From positions 1 through 26,463 of IMG/VR virus record IMGVR_UViG_3300013125_000041: a stretch of 26,463 nt of DNA; one strand, 5' to 3'. Source of the DNA: a virus. The position numbers were made by a program, and so were the translations under genes. Under the pieces are notes generated by a model that worked only from the letters and a program-made list of their open reading frames with translations, did not search any database and was not told the origin of the DNA. Shown here one piece after another: positions 10,911 to 18,672 of the stretch. How positions within the stretch are numbered: the stretch's first letter is position 1; the number at the start of each line of letters is the position of its first letter.

Positions 10911-12464
10911 TTACTCGACGACCTCTACTGGTTTTCTTCTTTTTGCGTATATCATTCCTATCGAGTCAGTATTCTCGTCTCCAGAAATCCAATCCAGATT
11001 CGGTTTTACCCAATCGAAACCGGTTCTCGCCAGTTTATCCAGTATTGGTTTTATCTCCGGTCCATTGTTGAAATGGTACTCGAGAATGATTCTTGTAATG
11101 GTTGCAAGGAATTCGTCGGGAATGATTTCCATAATCCGATATTCCTCTCCTTCACAGTCGATTTTCAGGAGATCAATGTGATCTAGCTTTGCAGTGTTAC
11201 GTATGAAATCGTAGAAATCGATACACGGAACGGTGTACTCCTGGAGACCCATCGTATTCACAGGTTTACAGAAAGTGCTGGAATCAAACGAACCTGACGT
11301 GCTGTAGAAGGTAGTTTCGCCGTAATGATCCGAAACTGCAACGTTATGCAAGGTAACCTTGTCCTTATCTGGGTAAATGTCATGGATCTTTTCGTACAGG
11401 TCCTTGTTCGGTTCGAAAGCTACGATCTTGCTTGCTCCCTTGTTTAGAGCGCGTAGCGAAAAGATTCCGAAATTGAATCCTACGTCGACGACCACGTCGC
11501 CAGGTTCAACGTCAACGTAATCGGAAAATTCATGAACTGCCAAATGTTCTGCGATCACGGCTATCAAGCCTAGACGTCTTTCGTGTCTGCTCTCGCGTTC
11601 AGCTATCTTTTTCAAGTAGCCTTCCCTGTCCATAGGTTCAAGTTCGAAATCACCGTCAAGGACTACGCTGTTGTAGAGTTCCTGGGTTTCCCTGTCCAAG
11701 ATGGCGAACGTTCTGTTCTTCCAAGGTAGAGGCTGTTCAGACCAGTACGTTGCATCGGGCGGAATGTCCAGCGGGCAAATGTACTGAGTTATGCCGGTGT
11801 AAGGTTCAATGAATTGTACTTCAACTTTTTTCGTCTCGCTAGTGACGTTAGTGAAATGGACCTTTCTGTTACCGTTTTCTACGGCAACGATGTCGAACTT
11901 CTTTACTTGGTCCATTTCAACCAATGCTTTTTCGACAAAAGCTTCGATGTTATTGCTCCACAGAAGGTCGGAGTATTCGGCAATTCTACGAGCGGACCAT
12001 TCCCACCATTTTATCTTTAACAATTTTTCGACGAGATCAGCATTGAACCTCGTGTAGAGAAATTCTGCCGGAACTCCACCGACCACGGTGTAAGGTTTTA
12101 CGTTTTTTGTAACGACTGACCTTGCCGCAATGACGGCTCCATCTCCTATTTTTACTCCAGGCATTATCATTGCTTGAGTTCCGATCCATACGTCATTTCC
12201 GATGGTGATGTCATCTCCAGCATTATGATTGAGCGTGTGATTCAAGTACTCGTTAAGTTCCGGAGTTACTGGGCCACGAAGCATCGATGATGTGGTTACC
12301 CAGTCTGGGCGGTGATTCACGTTCAAAAGGAACGTGCAATCCCTTGCGATTGAGCAGTACCGGCCGATTCGCACTTTAGAATCGTCTGTCCATGACATGA
12401 TGTTTATGTTTCGATCGTAGTAGGTTCCCCTACCAGTTTCAAGCAGGTGTAAGTTCTCTGACAT
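10911..12464 (-). CDS. Hexapeptide acetyltransferase-FkbM methyltransferase fusion
   Basis: The 517-aa product joins two enzymes. Residues about 30-140 are a left-handed beta-helix acetyltransferase of the xenobiotic (CatB/Vat-like) type: repeated I-G-x-x motifs (VRIGRYCSIA, ITIGNDVWIGTQAMI), the catalytic His of NVNHRPDW and the VVGGVPAEFL end. Residues about 185-280 are beta-rich and unassigned. Residues about 315-510 are an FkbM-family methyltransferase with VVVDVGFNFGIFSL (SAM loop), IVAFEPN and LLKIDCEGEEYRIM. The protein probably O- or N-acetylates and O-methylates a sugar. It is the last gene of the operon starting at about 15497 and begins 1 nt after the previous stop. Confidence 0.85.
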   Translation of the reverse strand: MSENLHLLETGRGTYYDRNINIMSWTDDSKVRIGRYCSIARDCTFLLNVNHRPDWVTTSSMLRGPVTPELNEYLNHTLNHNAGDDITIGNDVWIGTQAMIMPGVKIGDGAVIAARSVVTKNVKPYTVVGGVPAEFLYTRFNADLVEKLLKIKWWEWSARRIAEYSDLLWSNNIEAFVEKALVEMDQVKKFDIVAVENGNRKVHFTNVTSETKKVEVQFIEPYTGITQYICPLDIPPDATYWSEQPLPWKNRTFAILDRETQELYNSVVLDGDFELEPMDREGYLKKIAERESRHERRLGLIAVIAEHLAVHEFSDYVDVEPGDVVVDVGFNFGIFSLRALNKGASKIVAFEPNKDLYEKIHDIYPDKDKVTLHNVAVSDHYGETTFYSTSGSFDSSTFCKPVNTMGLQEYTVPCIDFYDFIRNTAKLDHIDLLKIDCEGEEYRIMEIIPDEFLATITRIILEYHFNNGPEIKPILDKLARTGFDWVKPNLDWISGDENTDSIGMIYAKRRKPVEVVE

Positions 12465-12465
12465 T

Positions 12466-13419
12466 TTACAGTAATTTTTTTTCCCAGTATTTTATGAATG
12501 ATTTGAAAGTCTTCATGTCTATCTCTTGGAGGGCTTCTATGTGATCCCTTACCATGTGAATAGTATCATTAGCCCACTTAATATCGTCCCAACCGTAAGC
12601 TACCCCGTACATTTGAATGGGATTCTTCAGCTTGTATTCTGTAGGCGTCATCACTTCCCTATCTCCTTGAGTGTTCGCGTTGGGGCTGAACTCGTAAGTC
12701 GGACCTGGATTCAGAATTATTGATTTACAGCCGCACAGAGCAGCAAAGGTGGTGAGCAAACTTTTTTGATCGTACGTAAGCATGTACTCATATTGGTTGA
12801 AATGTTCTCGTAAGAAATCGAACCTGTACTCTCTGTACTTCGACCAATCGCTCAAGTTCGTAGCTCCCAGTTTTTCGACGAAAGCATCTCCGTCCGGTGG
12901 AGTGTGTTTGTTTCGAACGTAACAGAGACCCTTTCTCTTTCCCGTATTGGTGATGTACATTTTGTCGAGCTGGTAATCGAAGATCGTTAGCTTGTGTTTC
13001 TCCCAGTCCCTGTAAGTTTTGAAATCTCCGAACGAGAACAGAACGTCAGTGTCGGAATACATGTCCTCCAGTGCTTGTTCAGTATCGTAAAGGATCCATC
13101 TTGCTACGTGAGCTGTATTGAACGGATTTCCTGGAGTTACTTGAGGATAGACAGAAATCGTTTTTTCCATTGGGTAATTGAATCCTTCCCATTGGAAGTA
13201 CTCTACGAATCTCTTCTGATCGATGATCTCGCATGGGATTCTTTTTATGTTGGGATGCTCGTATTCCGGCTTGCAGAAAACGTAAGCATTGTGACCAGAT
13301 TCGGCGATCAGGTGAGCAAGCTTATGAAGGACTACTATGCCTCCGGTTACCATTCTATCGTACGACGAATGGACTTGCACCAAAAAATTGAGTTTGCCAG
13401 GTACGTTCTCTAAATCCAT
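12466..13419 (-). CDS. Glycosyltransferase-like protein
   Basis: The start was set at MDLENVPGKLNFLVQ because its ATG overlaps the upstream stop in a TAATG; an upstream ATG at 13491 would run into the preceding gene. The 317-aa product has an N-terminal Rossmann-like start with a GG turn (VTGGIVVLHKLAHLIAESGH), typical of GT-B glycosyltransferases, and a C-terminal CGCKSIILNPGP followed by a long helical end. I cannot assign donor or acceptor. Its place among sugar-modifying genes supports a transfer step. Confidence 0.7.
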   Translation of the reverse strand: MDLENVPGKLNFLVQVHSSYDRMVTGGIVVLHKLAHLIAESGHNAYVFCKPEYEHPNIKRIPCEIIDQKRFVEYFQWEGFNYPMEKTISVYPQVTPGNPFNTAHVARWILYDTEQALEDMYSDTDVLFSFGDFKTYRDWEKHKLTIFDYQLDKMYITNTGKRKGLCYVRNKHTPPDGDAFVEKLGATNLSDWSKYREYRFDFLREHFNQYEYMLTYDQKSLLTTFAALCGCKSIILNPGPTYEFSPNANTQGDREVMTPTEYKLKNPIQMYGVAYGWDDIKWANDTIHMVRDHIEALQEIDMKTFKSFIKYWEKKLL

Positions 13420-14012
13420 TACTTCTTTAGCAATTTTGCTGGAACTCCAACGTACGTTCCGCTGTTCGTTTCGAATCCGTTCACCATGCACGAACCCATT
13501 CCCAAAGTTACGTCGCTACCTATCGATAGCTTTTCTCTTATGCTAGAGTTGGTTCCCATGTAAACCCTATGGCCTAACGAACAATTTCCCGAAACGATTG
13601 CTCCCGGCATTGCGCTGAAGTAATCACCAATGATGCAATCATGTCCGATTTGAACTCCACGATTGAGTATGGCATGTTTTCCGATTCGTATGTTAGTCGT
13701 CAGAATGCAGTAAGCTCCGATGAACGTTCCTGGGCCGATGTCCATGCACGAATCGTCAACGATAAGGGCAGTCTGATGAACGAACGAGAAGTACTCGGTC
13801 TCTTTTGGTAACCTGGAAACAATGGCTTCTCGGTCCAACGGTTCTGCCACCGCGACCATCATGTAGTACTCGTTCGGATCGAACTCGCTGATTGGTTTGG
13901 TGAACCTCTGAGCGTATGCATCGTCAACGAAAAACGTGACTGGCTTTCCGATTTGCGCTGCAACTTCTCTTGCATGCCCACCGGCTCCGAACAATGCGAA
14001 TTTCTTATTCAT
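13419..14012 (-). CDS. PglD/NeuD-type sugar O/N-acyltransferase
   Basis: The start is MNKKFALFGAGGHARE; its ATG overlaps the aminotransferase stop by 8 nt. The 197-aa length is normal for the family. Residues 1-75 form the PglD_N nucleotide-sugar binding domain (FALFGAGGHAREVAAQ, TFFVDD). The rest is a left-handed beta-helix with GIQIGH-type repeats; the His of GVQIGHDCIIGD corresponds to the catalytic base of PglD. It ends GTYVGVPAKLLKK. With the adjacent DegT aminotransferase it suggests a 4-amino sugar is made and N-acylated, as in bacillosamine or quinovosamine pathways. Confidence 0.88.
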   Translation of the reverse strand: MNKKFALFGAGGHAREVAAQIGKPVTFFVDDAYAQRFTKPISEFDPNEYYMMVAVAEPLDREAIVSRLPKETEYFSFVHQTALIVDDSCMDIGPGTFIGAYCILTTNIRIGKHAILNRGVQIGHDCIIGDYFSAMPGAIVSGNCSLGHRVYMGTNSSIREKLSIGSDVTLGMGSCMVNGFETNSGTYVGVPAKLLKK

Positions 14013-14649
14013 CTCTGTTTGCCTTTGTGTAGATTTCGAATTTTGACAGGTCCGGGTACGGAAGTTCCAAATCATCGTTGTACTTCTTACTTCCGTCTAT
14101 ATTGTAGAACTGCTGCATAAAAAGGACGCCCCTTGCTGCGATTTCTGGCATCATGTAAAAGTTCCAACCGAGCATGTCGAAGTAATCATCATGGTACGAG
14201 CATTCCCTACGACCCGAAAATCTTGCACGCTTGAACCAGTGATAAGCTTCGAGATCGTCTGTCAGTATAGCTCCGCCCTTCGAAAGTTTCAGGTGCTTGT
14301 ACGGTCCAGTGAAAGAAACGCAGGTGTGAGTTTTCGGTTCGTACATGTCTGCCGTGAATCTCAAAGCCGAATCGACAACGATCGTTGGGAGCAAACGATA
14401 CGCTCCTTTCAGAGTCTTACCGTTGACCTGACGAAAATTCACCTTTGCTCCAGCATGAATGATCTCGCACGGAACCGAAGGATACGTTCTGGATGGAATT
14501 GTTATTTCCATGCCTTTCACTCCCTCGTACGTCAGAGCAAGAAACAGAGCATTCGACATGTTATCCACAGCAACCGCATAGGGAGCTCCAGTGTAATTGC
14601 ACAGAGTTTTTTCGAACTCTTCGGTTATTTTGTAAACCCCGTTTGCCAA
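14005..14649 (-). CDS. Compact DegT/DnrJ/EryC1-type sugar aminotransferase
   Basis: The 214-aa protein begins with the family N-terminal pattern (FEKTLCNYTGAPYAVAVDNM, then ALFLAL). It has IVVDSALRF, in the position of the PLP-contacting Asp, and SFTGPYKHLKLSKGGAILTDD, with the probable Schiff-base Lys. Standard members are about 370-400 aa. This one ends shortly after the central domain, so it lacks most of the C-terminal domain. It overlaps the upstream FkbM-like gene by 25 nt. It may be a genuinely minimal phage version or need a partner. It probably acts on a nucleotide-activated keto-sugar. Confidence 0.8.
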   Translation of the reverse strand: MANGVYKITEEFEKTLCNYTGAPYAVAVDNMSNALFLALTYEGVKGMEITIPSRTYPSVPCEIIHAGAKVNFRQVNGKTLKGAYRLLPTIVVDSALRFTADMYEPKTHTCVSFTGPYKHLKLSKGGAILTDDLEAYHWFKRARFSGRRECSYHDDYFDMLGWNFYMMPEIAARGVLFMQQFYNIDGSKKYNDDLELPYPDLSKFEIYTKANRDE

Positions 14650-15497
14650 GCTTCGTAGGTATTTTTTATCATGATTGCATTGCGGCCGTCATTGAATAGC
14701 TTGTAATTGTGTTCCTGTGCCCAGTCCAAAATGGCATAGTACTGCTCCTGTTTGATGTGCATGACTTCAAAAATGATCAGAGTAGGTTCGTACTTAAGAG
14801 CAAGAATGAGGTCTCCATCGATTCCCTCCACGTCAAGATGCAGCCAGTCCAATTTCTGAAGAGAATTCTTCTCTATTAAATCGTTGATAGACGTGCTGGT
14901 CCTGTGAGTTTGTTTGATCTTATCGTCCGTAAGGAAGACGTTGATTACCGGTTTGTAGATCGTATCGGTGAAACCATCTCCTCCCTCGAACCATTCGACC
15001 TCGCTACCGTCCGTCGTGATGATGTCATGGACGAACTTAACGAAAGGCAAGTGTCCGTAATTCTTCACGACTTCCTCGAACTGAGGTTTGCTTCCATCAA
15101 CTAGGACCACGTCCGACATGCCAGCGATTACTGGAAAAGTCCAGTGACCAAAAGTTCCGTCATGACAGCCTACTACCAAACCGGAGGGCCTGTGATTTAA
15201 GCTGCGTATGAAGTACCACATTATTTTTTCGATGGTATCTCCATGAGTTGGCACGCTGTACTTATGTTCGAACACGGTTTTTCCGGTCTTAGTCGTCAGG
15301 ATCACATTGTACGGAGTTTCGGCTCCTCTCCAGGAAACCCAAGTCCCTGGATTTATTTCCGAACTCCATTCTTCAGTGTTCGTTATAGTTTTTTTGAAGT
15401 GAGCAGTCAATGGCAAATCTTCTGGCTTAAATAAGGTGAACTTATCTAGAGTCACTACCGTCTTATTCTCACCCCTATTGTAATCTACAGTTATCAT
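14625..15497 (-). CDS. FkbM-like methyltransferase
   Basis: The 290-aa product has a beta-rich N-terminal part (residues 1-95) and a class I methyltransferase core: SGLVVGCHDGTFGHW (SAM loop), VVLVDGSKP, and WLHLDVEGIDGDLILAL, the FkbM-type D-x-E-G motif. It is the first sugar-modification gene of the operon, follows the metallophosphoesterase with a 4-nt overlap and overlaps the aminotransferase. The substrate is probably a glycan hydroxyl. It is only distantly similar to the FkbM half of the fusion at 10911-12464. Confidence 0.78.
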   Translation of the reverse strand: MITVDYNRGENKTVVTLDKFTLFKPEDLPLTAHFKKTITNTEEWSSEINPGTWVSWRGAETPYNVILTTKTGKTVFEHKYSVPTHGDTIEKIMWYFIRSLNHRPSGLVVGCHDGTFGHWTFPVIAGMSDVVLVDGSKPQFEEVVKNYGHLPFVKFVHDIITTDGSEVEWFEGGDGFTDTIYKPVINVFLTDDKIKQTHRTSTSINDLIEKNSLQKLDWLHLDVEGIDGDLILALKYEPTLIIFEVMHIKQEQYYAILDWAQEHNYKLFNDGRNAIMIKNTYEAWQTGFTK

Positions 15498-16180
15498 CCT
15501 CTTTCGATTATTTTGTTGCTAACTGGATCCCATTCGATGGTCAGTGGTTTGTACTCGTAATCGTACCTCTCGTTAAGAACTGAAGCATTGATGAAATGAG
15601 TATGACCGTCAAAGAAGTAACCGTTTCCGCTGTGAATGTGACCGAACACGTGAATCTTTGGTTTGAAAGTATTGATCCTTCTGATCAGGACTTCACATCC
15701 CAACTTATCGCTCCAACCTTTGATGTTGTCAAGAATACCGTTCGGTGGTCCATGAGTGATGAGAATGTCGGTGTCGTCCGGAATTGCATCCCAAACTTTT
15801 TGGATTTCGTGACCTTCTCTAGGAAGGTTGAATGCCCAGTTGTAAAATTCGGGTTGCCAAGGACTACCGTAAATCTTGATCTCTGGATCCAAACCGACGG
15901 TCATTCGATCGTCCTGCAAGTAATTGATCCACTTGTAAGAATTCACGATCTGAGCAGCATCGTCCCTGCGATTTTCGAAAAGAAAATCGTGATTACCAGC
16001 GATGAATATCTTGTGATCGTAATTATCGATCTTGTCGAACCACTTGCAAAAGGATTCGACCTCATGCGGGTATCCACGCGAGCTCAAGTCTCCAGCATGA
16101 ATCAGAACATCACCACCTGGTAAATCAGCAGTTATTTGATTATGCTTATTGTGAGTATCGGAGATGAATGAAATTCTCAT
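15494..16180 (-). CDS. Calcineurin-like metallophosphoesterase
   Basis: The 228-aa product has the complete metal-binding set: SDTHN (D8, H10), HAGD (D31), GNHD (62-65), ITHGPPNG and GHIHSGNG. The spacing and the HAGDLSSRG signature place it near the MPPED1/2-like group of cyclic-nucleotide or general phosphodiesterases. In phages such enzymes have been linked to clearing cyclic nucleotides, DNA ends or tRNA ends; the substrate cannot be told from sequence. It overlaps the following FkbM-like gene by 4 nt and follows the zinc-ribbon gene. Confidence 0.88.
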   Translation of the reverse strand: MRISFISDTHNKHNQITADLPGGDVLIHAGDLSSRGYPHEVESFCKWFDKIDNYDHKIFIAGNHDFLFENRRDDAAQIVNSYKWINYLQDDRMTVGLDPEIKIYGSPWQPEFYNWAFNLPREGHEIQKVWDAIPDDTDILITHGPPNGILDNIKGWSDKLGCEVLIRRINTFKPKIHVFGHIHSGNGYFFDGHTHFINASVLNERYDYEYKPLTIEWDPVSNKIIERG

Positions 16181-16181
16181 G

Positions 16182-16445
16182 TTAGGGTAGTACTATTGGG
16201 CTGGCCGGTTTTTCTGGTTCTTCGACCTCTCTCAGCTTGAACTGCTTGTTCACGTGATGACACTTTGAACATGCGTAAGCTGGAATCGGAACTAACTGAT
16301 CTTCCGGCGAACCTGTTAATAATTTTGACACCTTTCTCAAGTAAACTACTTCTACGAAGGTATCGGTTCCGCACTCATCGCATGTAAGTGCGGTCGTATT
16401 GTCCAAGCCAATACGTATCTGCTGTTTTGGAATATCCATTGACAT
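16182..16445 (-). CDS. Zinc-ribbon phage protein
   Basis: The 87-aa product has LTCDECGTDTF at residues 20-30 and YACSKCHHV at about 57-65, two CxxC knuckles separated by about 35 residues. Small proteins with this layout (IRIGLDNTT..., LRKVSKL) are frequent in T4-like and related phages, but their function is not known. A Met at position 3 is an alternative start. It heads the operon that runs to 10911. AAATAAAT lies about 10 nt upstream and could be a late-type box. Confidence 0.75.
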   Translation of the reverse strand: MSMDIPKQQIRIGLDNTTALTCDECGTDTFVEVVYLRKVSKLLTGSPEDQLVPIPAYACSKCHHVNKQFKLREVEEPEKPASPIVLP

Positions 16446-16504
16446 AAGTGAGATTTATTTTGGATTTTTTACTACACGGTGACGATTAGTTTAGTCAGTC
16501 ACAC

Positions 16505-16537
16505 AAAAAAAGAGGGGCTTCATTGAAGCTCCTCTTT
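16505..16537 (-). terminator. Rho-independent terminator after lipoprotein gene
   Basis: The stem AAAGAGG-GCTTC / GAAGC-CCTCTTT (one internal mismatch, ATT loop) is followed on the minus strand by a run of seven T. It lies 20 nt after the lipoprotein stop and separates that unit from the zinc-ribbon operon. Confidence 0.83.
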
Positions 16538-16556
16538 ATCCTGGTATTTCTTACAC

Positions 16557-16724
16557 TTACTTTACGACCTTGGTCGTGTCAACTGCAGTTGAATCAACTG
16601 ACAGGCTATCAACCTGAACCGATATTGAGTCGGTCGAGGTTGCTGAACCATCTGTCGGAGTCGAGTTACAACTAACAAAGGCGATAGCAAGGACCATTAC
16701 CATTGCAAAGATAAATTTCTTCAT
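16557..16724 (-). CDS. Small late lipoprotein
   Basis: The 55-aa product starts MKKFIFAMVMVLAIAFVSC, a lipoprotein signal with a lipobox (A-F-V-S-C, Cys at residue 19) just after the hydrophobic core. The mature part is 37 residues rich in Ser, Thr, Val and Asp (about 10% Asp), with no further hydrophobic segment. It has its own late promoter box (16753-16760) and terminator (16505-16537). Phage lipoproteins of this size act in superinfection exclusion (T5 Llp-like) or as outer spanin subunits. The late timing suits a spanin; the absence of Pro-rich sequence is less typical. Confidence 0.8.
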   Translation of the reverse strand: MKKFIFAMVMVLAIAFVSCNSTPTDGSATSTDSISVQVDSLSVDSTAVDTTKVVK

Positions 16725-16752
16725 TTCTCGTTCTAAATTATTTTTTCTGTCT

Positions 16753-16760
16753 TATTTATA
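16753..16760 (-). promoter_or_regulatory. Late promoter box TATAAATA
   Basis: This exact T4 consensus late box (minus strand GTATAAATAAGACAG) lies 29 nt upstream of the lipoprotein ATG, giving a leader of about 22 nt. Confidence 0.75.
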
Positions 16761-16809
16761 CACGCTACTTACGCGCGGTTTTTAACATTTCTTAACATTT
16801 TCAAACTTA

Positions 16810-17835
16810 TTAGAATGTCGTTATTGCGCAGGCTCCACCTGAACAAGCCAATTCGCCTTTCAGATCAGTAACATCTTCAAGTTCAATAACTTGCGAAAGA
16901 TCGACCTTAGTTAGGTGGGCCATCATTTCGTCGTACACTTCTGGAGTACAATCCTCAAATGGAGCCTGAACGTACGATCCACCGTCGTAAGGCAGAACTG
17001 CCAAGCCGTTGTAGAACTTACGATTCTCCCACATCCATTCTCCAACTTCGTCCCATTCGCCTTCGCGTATGGAAACGGTAGCTGAAATGTTGTGAGTGTT
17101 CTGTCCAGTTCTATGCCCCGGTTTTATCCAGTCGGTGTAGAAAGTTTTCACTCTTTCAAGAAGATCGAGAGCAGTTTCGTACCTCAGTATCGATCCCTCT
17201 GGGGATCTTTGTGGTACTTGGATGATGGCAGTATCATGCGGACAGAAAAAGTCATTCTCAAGCAATTCTGGGTGATGGATTGATAGGTAGGTGTAGATAG
17301 ATTCGTTCTTACCTACTCTTACCCTACGAATGTAGTGATTGTTGTGCCATGCATGAATTCCGGAAGAAGTTCCGAGAACCAAGCTGGAAGTTCCGCTTGG
17401 TTTGATAGTAGTGCATCTTGCTGCTGGATTGATTCCGATTGCAAAAGCAACCCGTTCGTTCTCCTTCTTCACGACGTCTGCTGCTTCTTTCAAGTTGTAC
17501 TTCTGGGCTGCTCCGGATCCGATGCCGGTCATTCCGACTCCAATGAGAGCTTCGCGTTCGGTAGTCCTCTGCCAGTTGGGGCGAAGGTAATGGAAGCTTG
17601 TGTACCCTGCTTGCAAGGTTCCAATGAAAGATGCAGCTTTGACTCGAGCGTTAAGATCGGCTTGAGATTCGATGTCTGAAGCATTCACCTCGCATAGGTT
17701 ACAGAATTGGAAAGGTCTTAGGGAAATTTCGCAATTATGCACTAATATATTGTTAGCAAAGAAGTTATGATTTTTTTCAACTTGAATATCATAAACATCC
17801 TCGTTAACTTCCACAGTTATTCTTTTTATTTTCAT
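16810..17835 (-). CDS. nrdJ: Class II ribonucleotide reductase, C-terminal half with C-intein
   Basis: Residues 1-34 are the C-terminal part of a split intein: VYDIQVEKNHNFFANNILVHN, with the invariant His-Asn at the splice site, followed by +1 Cys. The C-extein (307 aa) starts CEISLRPFQFCNL, the conserved sequence that follows the thiyl-radical cysteine. It includes IKPSGTSSLVLGTSSGIH and ends ACSGGACAITTF, whose two Cys fit the redox pair at the C-terminus. After trans-splicing with the product of 18673-19917 it should give an adenosylcobalamin-dependent reductase of about 620 residues that makes dNTPs for phage replication. Its first 32 nt overlap the endonuclease gene. Confidence 0.93.
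   Translation of the reverse strand: MKIKRITVEVNEDVYDIQVEKNHNFFANNILVHNCEISLRPFQFCNLCEVNASDIESQADLNARVKAASFIGTLQAGYTSFHYLRPNWQRTTEREALIGVGMTGIGSGAAQKYNLKEAADVVKKENERVAFAIGINPAARCTTIKPSGTSSLVLGTSSGIHAWHNNHYIRRVRVGKNESIYTYLSIHHPELLENDFFCPHDTAIIQVPQRSPEGSILRYETALDLLERVKTFYTDWIKPGHRTGQNTHNISATVSIREGEWDEVGEWMWENRKFYNGLAVLPYDGGSYVQAPFEDCTPEVYDEMMAHLTKVDLSQVIELEDVTDLKGELACSGGACAITTF
17734..17835 (-). other. C-intein coding segment (34 aa)
   Basis: It encodes MKIKRITVEVNEDVYDIQVE and then KNHNFFANNILVHN, with terminal His-Asn and a following Cys codon. The similarity to the NrdJ-1 C-intein (DTYDIQ...HNFFANDILVHN) is from memory and strong. Confidence 0.92.
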
Positions 17836-18637
17836 TTATCTTTCGTATTTTTTTCCATTCTTTCAATTCGGATATGTAATTCGATCCAGATTCGCAGTAC
17901 GTTGATATTGATGAATTTGTAAAGTTCAGCAAAATCACAGATACGTTTATATCAGAATTCAATAATTCTGCTTTATACGCGAGAGGATCAAAGAATCCTT
18001 TTACTTCAAGTATCTTCGATATTTCACCGTTTTCGTAAATAAAGAAGTCAGGTCTATACTCTTTTCCATTTGATAACGTGTATTTTTTTACTTCTGTGTC
18101 CCATACTTGATGAGTTCGGTCCAACCATTTGGCGTATATGTATTCATACGTACTTCGCAACCATACCCACTTATCCATAGACCGATTGAAATACCATCCC
18201 TGAACCCCGCGATTGGTTTTATTTTTTATTGCTATATTTTGTCTCACTGTGTCTGAAAACCATCCAGTTTTAGTATTCATTTCCATCTGACACTTGTTAG
18301 CTCTTTTAATGCGTAACTCGCCAGTCACGACGTTATATCCGTGTCTGATTGGGATGTTCAGATACTTAAAAAGTTGTCTAATTAGAGTATATGACGATTG
18401 TAATTCGCTGGCGATTGATTTAAGACCATGACCGTCATTGTACTTTTTAGTTAGCCACTGTATCTGTTCAACAGTAACGTATTTTTTTATCATGAACTCT
18501 TTATAAACTACAGAAAACTTAGATACTTGAGTTTTTCTGAAGTCTAAATATTCATTCATAAACCCATCTCTTTCTATCTTTGATCGCAATTCCTTTTTTG
18601 AAAGAGACAAAATCTCCGTTACGTTGGACATTTTCAT
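17804..18637 (-). CDS. PD-(D/E)XK homing endonuclease inside a fractured nrdJ gene
   Basis: The 277-aa protein lies between the two split-intein genes. The N-terminal third is helical, with an HTH-like segment (VEQIQWLTKKYNDGHGLKSI, ASELQSS). The C-terminal part carries STYEYIYAKWLD, then KEYRPDFFIYENGEISKILE and VKGFF, giving E...PD...ExK as in Vsr-like/PD-(D/E)XK nucleases. Free-standing nucleases of this general fold are known from fractured genes with split inteins. Its start (MKM or MSN) follows a hairpin-borne late box at 18644-18672, so it can be expressed apart from nrdJ. It ends by overlapping the C-intein start by 32 nt. Confidence 0.85.
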   Translation of the reverse strand: MKMSNVTEILSLSKKELRSKIERDGFMNEYLDFRKTQVSKFSVVYKEFMIKKYVTVEQIQWLTKKYNDGHGLKSIASELQSSYTLIRQLFKYLNIPIRHGYNVVTGELRIKRANKCQMEMNTKTGWFSDTVRQNIAIKNKTNRGVQGWYFNRSMDKWVWLRSTYEYIYAKWLDRTHQVWDTEVKKYTLSNGKEYRPDFFIYENGEISKILEVKGFFDPLAYKAELLNSDINVSVILLNFTNSSISTYCESGSNYISELKEWKKIRKINENKKNNCGS

Positions 18638-18643
18638 GATTGA

Positions 18644-18672
18644 ACCCGTGTGTTTATTTTATTTATACGGGT
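18644..18672 (-). promoter_or_regulatory. Hairpin with late promoter box before the split-intein endonuclease
   Basis: A 6-bp stem (acccgt at 18644-18649 with acgggt at 18667-18672) encloses a 17-nt loop. Minus-strand TATAAATA spans 18660-18667. The 3' arm is 7 nt before the ATG, in the ribosome-binding region. It lies directly after the N-intein stop codon and repeats the design used by the GIY-YIG genes. Confidence 0.68.
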
